A stretch of 64,000 nucleotides of DNA from Lentisphaeria bacterium. Lineage in GTDB: Bacteria; Verrucomicrobiota; Lentisphaeria; Victivallales; Victivallaceae. A program made the position numbers and the translations under genes. Every line of letters begins with the position of its first letter. Within the stretch, counting starts at the first letter, position 1. This document shows positions 7,873-15,581 of the stretch, piece by piece. The notes below the pieces were generated by a model. That model ran no database searches and was not told where the DNA came from. It saw nothing but the letters and a program-made list of their open reading frames with translations. The stretch spans positions 48,225 to 112,224 of the forward strand of contig JABLYX010000010.1 of NCBI GenBank assembly GCA_018265615.1. Direction: 5' to 3'.

Positions 7873-8625
7873 ATGACGAATCAGCACTGCCCGTTTCACA
7901 TACTTTCCATTATGCGTCTGAAATTCACCCTGATCGAGCTCCTGGTGGTTATCGCGATCATCGCCATTCTGGCGGCCATGCTGCTGCCGGCGCTGAACCA
8001 GGCGCGGGAACGCGCGAATTCCATCAACTGCGTCAGCAACCTGAAGCAGCTCGGAACCGGTTTCCAATCCTATTTCAACGAAAACGCGGATTTCCTGCCG
8101 TACGTCGAAAGCGGCAAGGGGCTCGACGGCAGCGACAAGCCGCGCTGGTACAGCATGATGTCCTTCAAGGCGGAACAGGCTTCGAACAAGGGGTTCCTCT
8201 GGTGCCGCAACGACCCGATGAACACCGCCCACAGCGGCACGGAAGATGTGATCTCCGAACTCCAGACCGGACATGTGAGCTATGCCTATCCCTGGCAGGT
8301 CTACGCAAAATGGTTCGGCCCGACCAAGCTCGGAAAAATCCGCCGCACCCCTTCGCGGCAGATCCTGCTGACGGACGGCTCCGACCCGAAGGGGCGCGGC
8401 TACCTCGTCGGCATGTCATACCGCGACAGCAACCAGCCGATGGCCGACCCGCGCCACGGCGGCGGAGCGTGCAATGTGCTGAATCTCGGCGGCAATGTCG
8501 ATACGGTCAAGGCTCCGACGAAGCAGATTCTCTACAACAACGAACGGCTCGGCAACTTCTACCGGAACGATGCGGGCGCAACGACGACCGATCCGAACCG
8601 CTGGGATTTCCGCAGCAGCAAGTAA
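7873..8625 (+). CDS. Type II secretion-like pseudopilin with N-terminal cleavage/methylation motif
   Basis: A 250-residue protein with a short leader followed by KFTLIELLVVIAIIAILAAML, the class III (prepilin) signal; cleavage would occur before FTLIE and leave a single hydrophobic helix embedded in the membrane. As is common in this lineage the residue before Phe is K rather than G. The C-terminal part ends in a variant of the H-x9-DG motif (RHGGGACNVLNLGGNVDTV), with the usual D replaced by N. Start ATG 7873 is preceded by AAAAGGA at about 10 nt. It sits between a sugar-responsive regulator and a secreted glycosidase (19 nt downstream), so it probably serves in polysaccharide binding or export at the cell surface; that role is inference. 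Confidence 0.85.
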   Translation: MTNQHCPFHILSIMRLKFTLIELLVVIAIIAILAAMLLPALNQARERANSINCVSNLKQLGTGFQSYFNENADFLPYVESGKGLDGSDKPRWYSMMSFKAEQASNKGFLWCRNDPMNTAHSGTEDVISELQTGHVSYAYPWQVYAKWFGPTKLGKIRRTPSRQILLTDGSDPKGRGYLVGMSYRDSNQPMADPRHGGGACNVLNLGGNVDTVKAPTKQILYNNERLGNFYRNDAGATTTDPNRWDFRSSK

Positions 8626-8644
8626 CCCCCGGAAGCGACTTGAA

Positions 8645-11600
8645 ATGAACAGAACACTCCTTTCCCTCGCGGCCCTGGCCGCCGCGCTTCTCCTCCCGGC
8701 AGCCGAAACGCCGACCGCCACGCCGGGAACCGCGCCGGATTTCCCGGAACGGCCGGAGATCTGGATCAACGGCGGAATCCCGGTCAAAAGCGATTTCAGC
8801 AGGGAGAAGGCCGCGGATTCCTTTTCGGGAACGATCCTGCGCAAGCTCGGCAAACAGCCGGAAACCGGAGAGTTCGCCGCGCTCTATGAATTCAACGCGC
8901 CGAAGGCCGGCGACTACGACTTCTTCGCGGCGCTCGTCACGCAGAGGCGCGCCCACGCCTCCCCGGTCGAATTCCGCTTTGACGGAGGCGAATGGCGGGA
9001 GGTGCCGGACAATCCCTCCGGCAAACCCGCCTGGGGCATATCGAACGCCGTAAGCTGGAATCCGCTCGGAAGCGTCAAACTCAAGGCCGGCAACCACACG
9101 CTGGAGTTCCGGATCACAAAGCGCGCGCAGCTCGGCAGCTGGAGCTTCATGTGCGACGGCGTCGCGGGGTTCCTGAACGCCCCCGCCCCGCTCGCTCCGG
9201 CCGCAAACGGCCCGGTGCCGACGCTGAAAGCGACGCCCGGCGCCCAACCTGAGCTCCCGAAGCAGGGAGCAATCTGGATCAACGGCGGAACGCCGGAGAA
9301 ATCGAATATCGGAACCCGGAAAGTCGGGGATTCTTTTTCGAAGACCATCCTCTATATGCTCTCCCCCTCCCCGGCGGCCGGAGTTTTCGAGGCGGTCTAC
9401 ACTTTCGAGGTCCGGAAAGAGGCCGACTATGACTTCTTCGCAGCGCTCATCACACAGGGACGCGCCCACGGCTCTCCGGTCGAATTCCGCTTTGACGGCG
9501 AGCCGTTCCACACGGTGCGCCCGAATCCGGAGAGCCGCCCGGCCTGGGGCGTTTCGAACGCGATCTCGTGGGACTGGCTCGGCAGCCGCAGGCTCGCGGC
9601 CGGAACCCACACGCTGACGCTCCGCATGAACCGCCGCGCACAGCTCGGCAGCTGGAGCTTCATGTGCGACGGCATCATCGGTCTTGAGAAAGGAACCTGG
9701 AAAACGGCGGAAATCACCGGATTTGCACCGCCGTCCGCGCTGACGCCCGGAGAAAGCGCTGCACTCGCCTACCGGCAGTCGGGGCAGCCGTTCCCGGCGG
9801 AACTCCGCCTCACATTTGCGGGCGAGCCGGTCGTTTCCACCGGCTTCATGAGCGGCGAAGGAGAAAATATCGTCCCGCTCGAACTGCCCGCGATGCTCCC
9901 GGCGGGGGAGTACCGCCTGGAGCTCGCCCCGCTCGACGACCCCCGCAGGACGATCGCTTCCGCGGCGGCTTCCGTCCCCCGCGCCCCCTCCCCTCTCCCG
10001 GCCCGGCTGACCGGCGTCGAGCTGGACAGGCGCGGTTATACGCTGAAATTCGAAGACGGCAAAATGCATCCGGTCCTCGTCATGGCGTTTTACGACGGCA
10101 GACTCTATGGGGCGGCACGGCTCGAAACGGCCTCCGGCACGCTGCCGGAAGAGATCGCGAAGCTCGCGGCCGGACGCGGGCTCGAACTGCGTTTCCGCCC
10201 GCTCCCGGCCCGGCCGGACAACACGGTCACGCTTCCCTTCACGCTCGCCGGGCCGCGGAAGAAGCTCCCGAAACCGGTGAATTACGGCAGCTTCGAGGAT
10301 CGCGACAAGATCCTGCACACGTGGTACATGAATCATGACTTCGAATACATTTTCGATGGCGAACGCTACTTTCCGGTCGGCGGCATGTGGTGCCCCGATA
10401 CGCTGATCAACCGTGACGGCGCGCCCGCCGGAGTCGCGTCGCGCCTGGCCAGGGACCTCGGAACCATCCGCGCCATCAGGAAAGGCGGGCTCGACGACGT
10501 TTACCTGAATCTCTCGACCCAGGCGCCACTCTGGGTCCGGCAGGCGTTCGCCGACATGCTCGAAGCCGAGGGCATCCACTACGGATACCAGCTCACTGCG
10601 GGCGGGGGCGACCCGATCCCGAGTTTCTTCATCACGCGCGACCGGGCGGATGCGCCGGGCAACTACCGCGGACTCACCCGCGGTACATACGCCTCCGGCA
10701 GAGTGACGGGGCGCTTTCCGGCCGAACAGAAGCTCGCGGGACTGCTCGTCGTCGATCCGGCGCGCCCGCAACAGGGCGCGCGGTTTGCGGCCTTCACCGA
10801 CAAAGTCGGCAAAGACCTGCGCCACGGCATCATCGACCTTGAAACCGAACAGGATTTCGGCAAGCTGCGCGAAATCACGTTCCCTGTCACGCTCGGCTCC
10901 CCTGATAACACCGAAGTGATCCTGATCCCGCTGCTGGAGTCGAAGATGCACCATGCGAACCTCTGGGACCAGGAGGCGTTCGCCGCGCTGAAGGAGCGCC
11001 TCTCCTGGATCGGCAGGATCAACTGGGGGAAGAACCTGCGCTTCATCGTCGACCCGATCAAGAACGAAACCGACATGGTCAACGGAACCGAGAACCTGCG
11101 GCAGTACACGCCGGCGATCAACCGCGCGTTCGCCGCATATCTGAAAAAGCGGTACGGCACGCAGGAAGCGCTCCGCAAGGCATGGGGACTCGATGCCGGA
11201 TCGTTCGAAGAAGCCGCGCGGCTGATTCCGCTGGACACCGGGAAAGCGCACTTCTGGATCGACCCGGAAACGGGGAAAATCCTCACCGGCGATCCGGAGC
11301 AAAGCTTCGCCTGGATCGACTACCAGGAGATGATCCGCACGACCTACTCCGCCCTCGCCGATGAGATCGCCGCTTATTTGAAGTCGCTCGTGAACGTCCC
11401 GGTGATTTTCAAGAGCGTCGGTGTGATCGGGGAGAAGATGAGCGTGAGCCGCCGCTATCTCGGCTGCGACGGCATCGGCTTCGAATGTTACCTGAACCAG
11501 GGAACGCCGGGCGAAACCGGCGGCGGCGCGTCCCGTGCCGAAGCCGAAGCGTCGGAGCACACCATGTGGAAGGTCGGGACCGAAGTCGGCCACAGCGCGG

Positions 11601-12349
11601 CGGTCGGCAACGGCGGCACGAAATTCTTCAGGGATGAAGCGGAGCTGCGCGGCATGGCGGAAAACCTCGCGCGGCTCGGCGTGCGCGGATTCTACTTCTT
11701 CGGCTTCGACCTGAAGCCTGGAAACCTCTGGAGCAACCACAATTACCACGACTTTCCGGAAGGGCTCGCGTGGGCCGCCCGGATCGACCGCGAATTCGCC
11801 GCACCGGGAAAAAATCCGGTCACTGCGACGCCGCGCAACTACGTGTTCCCCGGCGGATTCACCTGGTGGTGGTGGACCACGCGGTACAAGGCGTTCCACG
11901 GGTATGAGCAAAACCTGATCCCGCAGTCGGCCCGGCTCGCCGGAGCGCCGCTCGAATGGTACAGCTCGACCAATACGCTGCCGGAGGAGTTCGATGCGGT
12001 CATCATCAACTGCCCGCGCCCGCCCTTCTCGCGCTACCACGCCGAGGAGATCGAAAAGGCGATTTCAGGCGGCAGGCCGGTCAGCTACGTCGGGAGCCGC
12101 GCCGACCTCGGCGCAATCCCGCTGCTCGACCGCTTCTTCACGGAGGAGACGATCCGCTTCGCGGACGGCTCCGCCGCGCAGGTGCTGAGGAGTCTTCCCG
12201 GCAGCGAAGTGCTTGCGGCGGAAGATGGAAAACCGTGGGCCATACGTTCCGGGAGCCTCACGATCGTGAGCCGTGCGCCGGAGACGCCGCCGGTCAACCA
12301 TGCGGATGAATTCCTCCGCTATCTCTCGGAAATCACGGCAAAGAAGTAG
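8645..12349 (+). CDS. Secreted multidomain GH42-like glycoside hydrolase with duplicated N-terminal carbohydrate-binding-like domain
   Basis: A 1234-residue exported protein. ATG 8645 is chosen over the earlier in-frame ATG 8495 because it begins a clear signal peptide (LLSLAALAAALLLPAAE) and the longer form would overlap the pseudopilin. Two tandem copies of a roughly 140-residue domain (about 39-175 and 210-349) each run from WINGG through YDFFAAL, SPVEFRFDGG/GE to AQLGSWSFMCDG; these look like carbohydrate-binding beta-sandwiches. The central TIM-barrel region resembles GH42 beta-galactosidases (INRAFAAYLKKRYGTQEAL near 830, followed by RKAWG), and the end (about 1095-1234) resembles the GH42 trimerisation/Rossmann-like domain. 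Substrate unknown. The last 17 bp overlap the convergent gene. Confidence 0.7.
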   Translation: MNRTLLSLAALAAALLLPAAETPTATPGTAPDFPERPEIWINGGIPVKSDFSREKAADSFSGTILRKLGKQPETGEFAALYEFNAPKAGDYDFFAALVTQRRAHASPVEFRFDGGEWREVPDNPSGKPAWGISNAVSWNPLGSVKLKAGNHTLEFRITKRAQLGSWSFMCDGVAGFLNAPAPLAPAANGPVPTLKATPGAQPELPKQGAIWINGGTPEKSNIGTRKVGDSFSKTILYMLSPSPAAGVFEAVYTFEVRKEADYDFFAALITQGRAHGSPVEFRFDGEPFHTVRPNPESRPAWGVSNAISWDWLGSRRLAAGTHTLTLRMNRRAQLGSWSFMCDGIIGLEKGTWKTAEITGFAPPSALTPGESAALAYRQSGQPFPAELRLTFAGEPVVSTGFMSGEGENIVPLELPAMLPAGEYRLELAPLDDPRRTIASAAASVPRAPSPLPARLTGVELDRRGYTLKFEDGKMHPVLVMAFYDGRLYGAARLETASGTLPEEIAKLAAGRGLELRFRPLPARPDNTVTLPFTLAGPRKKLPKPVNYGSFEDRDKILHTWYMNHDFEYIFDGERYFPVGGMWCPDTLINRDGAPAGVASRLARDLGTIRAIRKGGLDDVYLNLSTQAPLWVRQAFADMLEAEGIHYGYQLTAGGGDPIPSFFITRDRADAPGNYRGLTRGTYASGRVTGRFPAEQKLAGLLVVDPARPQQGARFAAFTDKVGKDLRHGIIDLETEQDFGKLREITFPVTLGSPDNTEVILIPLLESKMHHANLWDQEAFAALKERLSWIGRINWGKNLRFIVDPIKNETDMVNGTENLRQYTPAINRAFAAYLKKRYGTQEALRKAWGLDAGSFEEAARLIPLDTGKAHFWIDPETGKILTGDPEQSFAWIDYQEMIRTTYSALADEIAAYLKSLVNVPVIFKSVGVIGEKMSVSRRYLGCDGIGFECYLNQGTPGETGGGASRAEAEASEHTMWKVGTEVGHSAAVGNGGTKFFRDEAELRGMAENLARLGVRGFYFFGFDLKPGNLWSNHNYHDFPEGLAWAARIDREFAAPGKNPVTATPRNYVFPGGFTWWWWTTRYKAFHGYEQNLIPQSARLAGAPLEWYSSTNTLPEEFDAVIINCPRPPFSRYHAEEIEKAISGGRPVSYVGSRADLGAIPLLDRFFTEETIRFADGSAAQVLRSLPGSEVLAAEDGKPWAIRSGSLTIVSRAPETPPVNHADEFLRYLSEITAKK

Positions 12350-13169
12350 CGCCGCCGGGGAACGCCGCGAGATGCGCCCCCGCTGTGTTCCGTTCGAGCC
12401 CGGGCAGCCCCGGAGCGCGGGTCACGCCGAACCGGCCGAGCAGGAGCGCGCCGAGCTCCGCCGCGCCGGCCTGCGGACAACATGCAAGGTACGCTTCCAC
12501 GGCCCGGCTGTAGCGCAGCACGGTTTCGCGGCAGATTTCGAGGAACGCCGGGATCTCCTGCTCCGGCACATCTCCGCCATACGGCACGCACGCGTGTCCG
12601 CAAAGGATCCGCCTGACCCTTCCCCGCCGGAAAAGCGCTTCGATTTTCGCAACGCTCCGCAGATAGGAATCGGGGTCGGCGTAGAGCGCGACCCCGCTAT
12701 AGACGGTTCCGAGCCCCTGGAGCGCGTCGCCGGTGAACAGTGTGCCGCTCTCCGGTTCGAGGATGCAGCAGCTGTCCGGCGAATGTCCCGGCGCATGAAC
12801 GGCTTCGAACCGGAGGCCAGCCGCCTCGAGCACCGTTCCGTCCCCGAACAGGAGATCAGGATGAAACCCGTTCCGCTCCAAGGCGTCCGCCCCTTTCCAG
12901 TGAATCGCGAATTCCGCGCCGCAAAGCTCCCGGAGCCGGGCGTTCCCGCCCGCATGATCGCCGTGATTGTGCGTGTTGACAACGAGCCGGATGGAGCCGG
13001 CCGGGACCCCCGCCGCCGCAAGCTGCGGCAGCAGGAACCCGTCAATCGCCTCCGGCAGCGCGGTATCGATGAGCACGCTTTCACCGCCGGGGCCGGTAAC
13101 GAGCAGCATGCCGGTGAATGAAACTCCCCACGGATAACGCAGATAGGTGAATTCAGCCTGCCCCGTCAC
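12333..13169 (-). CDS. Metallo-beta-lactamase-fold hydrolase
   Basis: About 278 residues. The zinc-binding signature NTHNHGDHAGG (HxHxDH), a later APGHSPDSC histidine, FTGDALQG aspartate and CGHACVPYGG histidine complete the MBL metal site seen in glyoxalase II-like and other thioester or lactone hydrolases. I prefer GTG 13169, which overlaps the stop of the CDGSH gene as GTGA and has GGGAGGAG just upstream; an ATG-like upstream start at 13193 would overlap the previous gene by 28 bp. Coupling to an iron-sulfur protein may point to redox or detoxification work. Substrate cannot be told from sequence. Confidence 0.8.
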   Translation of the reverse strand: MTGQAEFTYLRYPWGVSFTGMLLVTGPGGESVLIDTALPEAIDGFLLPQLAAAGVPAGSIRLVVNTHNHGDHAGGNARLRELCGAEFAIHWKGADALERNGFHPDLLFGDGTVLEAAGLRFEAVHAPGHSPDSCCILEPESGTLFTGDALQGLGTVYSGVALYADPDSYLRSVAKIEALFRRGRVRRILCGHACVPYGGDVPEQEIPAFLEICRETVLRYSRAVEAYLACCPQAGAAELGALLLGRFGVTRAPGLPGLERNTAGAHLAAFPGGATSLP

Positions 13170-13873
13170 GGCTCCTCCCGGTAGTGTGCGCACCAGCCGG
13201 GAGCGGCCGCATGGGCTCCGTTGCAGAATGGCTTGTTATCCGATCGGCCGCAGCGGCACAGCGTCTGCCTCATGCGCACCTCGTAGCTCCGGCCGTCCCC
13301 GCTCTCCACGCGGATTCCGCCCTGAACCCAGATCGGGCCGCTGATGCCGAGCTGCAGATCCTCGATAAGACCGATGCCGGGAGGAAGCCGGCCCTCCATG
13401 ACGCACCCTTCGCGGTCGAGAATGATGAGCCGCCCCGCCGGGCAGAGGTCCGCCTCGCGCATCGCCTGCTCCGCCGCCTCGCGGCCGCCCGCCTCGACCA
13501 GATTCCAGATGCGCCCGGCCGCATCGCAGAAGCGGGCAAAAGCGCAGAGCTTTTCATTGTCAAGCAAGGTTACATCCGGCCCCTCAAGCACTTCGGCTTC
13601 ATCGGAGAAGCTCCGGAATCCGGCGCTCTCATCCCCTTCGAAATGATTCGGTTTCGCATGTTCAGCATCGCAGAACGGAGCGCTCTTTGAGCGTCCGCAC
13701 CGGCAGAGCGCGACCGGCTCATCCGGCTTGATCTCAAACACCCGGCCGTCGCCGTATTCGATGGAGACCCCCTCCCCGTCGGCGAGAATCTGCTTCTCAA
13801 CGATCCGGTCGACCCCGAATACAAGATAAGGCCCGTCCTTCGTAATTTTGATATAAGGCTTCTTCGGCTGCAT
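13166..13873 (-). CDS. CDGSH-type iron-sulfur protein with two zf-CDGSH motifs
   Basis: A 235-residue cytoplasmic protein with two CDGSH [2Fe-2S] motifs, CRCGRSKSAPFCDAEH near residue 60 and CRCGRSDNKPFCNGAH near residue 215, each providing the three-Cys, one-His ligand set. Between them (about 105-170) lies a segment with CAFARFCDAAGRIW and EADLCPAGRL cysteines, similar to the Fer4_19/divergent 4Fe-4S middle part of this family. Start ATG 13873 has GAGGAG 7 nt upstream; ATG 13879 is too close to it. Family members act in electron transfer or iron-sulfur handling. It is translationally coupled to the MBL hydrolase. Confidence 0.85.
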   Translation of the reverse strand: MQPKKPYIKITKDGPYLVFGVDRIVEKQILADGEGVSIEYGDGRVFEIKPDEPVALCRCGRSKSAPFCDAEHAKPNHFEGDESAGFRSFSDEAEVLEGPDVTLLDNEKLCAFARFCDAAGRIWNLVEAGGREAAEQAMREADLCPAGRLIILDREGCVMEGRLPPGIGLIEDLQLGISGPIWVQGGIRVESGDGRSYEVRMRQTLCRCGRSDNKPFCNGAHAAAPGWCAHYREEP

Positions 13874-13930
13874 TTCCATTCTCCTCTCCGTCAGATGCGA
13901 ACCCCTCATTCCTCCGCTTCGCACGGATGA

Positions 13931-13959
13931 AATATATCCCGGGAAACCGCCATTTCCAA
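13931..13959 (-). promoter_or_regulatory. Sigma-70-type promoter of the CDGSH-MBL operon
   Basis: Minus-strand TTGGAA (13959-13954), 17-bp spacer, TATATT (13936-13931). The start codon at 13873 is about 50 nt from the predicted transcription start. Confidence 0.6.
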
Positions 13960-13999
13960 CCCGGATGAAGATTTCTCCTGTTTTTTTTACGGATCGGAG

Positions 14000-14028
14000 T
14001 TGACATACTTCACAAGCAAGTTTATATT
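14000..14028 (+). promoter_or_regulatory. Strong sigma-70-type promoter of the glycerophosphodiester operon
   Basis: Consensus TTGACA (14000-14005), 17-bp spacer, TATATT (14023-14028), 32 nt before the first ATG. It is the only good promoter seen ahead of the run of eight tightly spaced genes ending at 23907. Confidence 0.75.
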
Positions 14029-14060
14029 CAGTAAACTTCATGGTAAACAAGGGAGGGATC

Positions 14061-14786
14061 ATGAACGTTCGATATAACGGCGTGACCGGCCACCGGGGAA
14101 ACCCGGAGGAGGCTCCGGAGAATACGCTTGCCGGATTCGAAAACGCGATCGCGCTCGGCGTGGATTTCCTTGAAACCGATGTACATGAGAGTGCCGACGG
14201 CGTGCTTGTCCTGAGCCACGACGGGACGACCGGCCGCTGCTGCGGAACCGATCTTGTGATCCGGGAAACCGGATTTTCAAAGCTGAGGAAGCTGAATGCG
14301 GCGCACTCGTTCGACCCGGCCGCGCATGCCCTGATCCCGACGCTCGACGAAGCGCTCGACCTGCTCGGACGGCATCCGGATGTGCGGCTCTCCCTGCAGC
14401 CGAAGTGCCCGGCGGTCAAAGCGATCTGCGACGCGGTCGCGGCAGCCGGACTCGCCGGCCGCATCGCCTTCAACGACGGGAACTTCAGGTGGCTCGCCGA
14501 AGCGAAGGAGCGCCTCCCGGAAGCGGTGATCTTCTACGACACCTTCTCCCCGGAACAGCTCGAAGCGGGCATCCCCGAAGCCGTCGCTGCCGGATTCTCC
14601 GGCATCGTCGCCCATATGGACAGCCTGAACCGCGAACGCGTCGAAGCAATCCGCGCGGCAGGGCTCGAACCCGGCGTCTGGACCGTGAACGACGAACCCG
14701 GGATGCACCGTTTCCTCGACATGGGCGTCTTCCGCTTTTACACGGACCGCCCCGCACTGCTTCTCAAGATCCGGAAAGGACGCTGA
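14061..14786 (+). CDS. Glycerophosphodiester phosphodiesterase family protein
   Basis: A 241-residue cytoplasmic enzyme (no signal peptide) that would hydrolyse glycerophosphodiesters to glycerol-3-phosphate plus an alcohol. The GDPD signatures are present: TGHRGNPEEAPENT near the N-terminus, FLETDVHESADGVLVLSHD (metal E and D and catalytic H), and the closing GVWTVNDEP with FYTDRP. Start ATG 14061 follows GGGAGGGATC; the upstream ATG at 14040 lies too near the promoter. It is the first gene of the operon and is followed after 3 nt by a HAD phosphatase. A second GDPD gene sits at 18682 in the same operon. Confidence 0.88.
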   Translation: MNVRYNGVTGHRGNPEEAPENTLAGFENAIALGVDFLETDVHESADGVLVLSHDGTTGRCCGTDLVIRETGFSKLRKLNAAHSFDPAAHALIPTLDEALDLLGRHPDVRLSLQPKCPAVKAICDAVAAAGLAGRIAFNDGNFRWLAEAKERLPEAVIFYDTFSPEQLEAGIPEAVAAGFSGIVAHMDSLNRERVEAIRAAGLEPGVWTVNDEPGMHRFLDMGVFRFYTDRPALLLKIRKGR

Positions 14787-14789
14787 ATA

Positions 14790-15581
14790 ATGGAGAAACG
14801 GCTCGACGGCATCCGTATGGTGTTCCTCGATATGGACGGGACGATCTACCACGGCGGGACGCTCTTCCCGACCACGGTTCCGTTCCTCGACTTCCTGAAA
14901 GCGCGCGGCATCGGTCATGCGTTCCTCTCGAACAACTCCTCGTTCAGCACGGCGGAGTACGTCGAAAAGCTGCGCAGGATGGGAATCGAAAGCACGCCGG
15001 AGAATTTCTACACCTCAACCTGCTACACCATCGACTACCTGAAGCGCAACCATCCTGGCATCAGGAGGATCCACCTCTTCGGCATGCCGCGCATCCGGCC
15101 GGAGTTCGAGGAAGCGGGCTTCGAGCTCACCGATACGGAGCCGCAGGCGGTTGTGGTCGCCTTCCACCGCGCGTTCCACTATGACGACCTATGCCGGGCG
15201 GCCCGCTTCCTGCGGCAGGGGGTGCCGGGCTTCGCAACGCATCCGGACGTCTACTGCCCGACCGACCGGCCGACCTGGCTGCCGGACTGCGGCGCCATCA
15301 CGAAATGCCTCGAGGTGTCGACCAATACGAAGCTCAGGGTGCTCGGCAAACCCGATCCGGGCATGCTGCGCGAAGCGGCCGCGCGCCGCGGCGTGCCGGT
15401 ATCGCAGTGCCTCATGGCCGGCGACCGCCTCTCGACCGACATTGCGCTCGGACGGAACGCGGGGGCGCTGACCTGCCACATTCTCACGCCCGGCGCGGAC
15501 CTCGTCGTGCCGGAGAACATCCGCCCCGATTTCCAGGTGAACAACCTCGGCGAACTCAAAAGGATATGGGAACATGTATGA
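14790..15581 (+). CDS. HAD-IIA (NagD-like) phosphatase
   Basis: A 263-residue HAD hydrolase. Motif I FLDMDGTIY (nucleophile Asp), motif II SNNSS, motif III Lys in GKPDPGM and motif IV GDRLSTDIALG are all intact. The cap type and the AGDRLSTD ending match the NagD/4-nitrophenylphosphatase subfamily, which includes glycerol-3-phosphate and nucleotide phosphatases. Between a glycerophosphodiesterase and a GlpA-type dehydrogenase (8-bp overlap with the latter) it could dephosphorylate glycerol-3-phosphate or a related phosphate, but the substrate is inference. Confidence 0.85.
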   Translation: MEKRLDGIRMVFLDMDGTIYHGGTLFPTTVPFLDFLKARGIGHAFLSNNSSFSTAEYVEKLRRMGIESTPENFYTSTCYTIDYLKRNHPGIRRIHLFGMPRIRPEFEEAGFELTDTEPQAVVVAFHRAFHYDDLCRAARFLRQGVPGFATHPDVYCPTDRPTWLPDCGAITKCLEVSTNTKLRVLGKPDPGMLREAAARRGVPVSQCLMAGDRLSTDIALGRNAGALTCHILTPGADLVVPENIRPDFQVNNLGELKRIWEHV

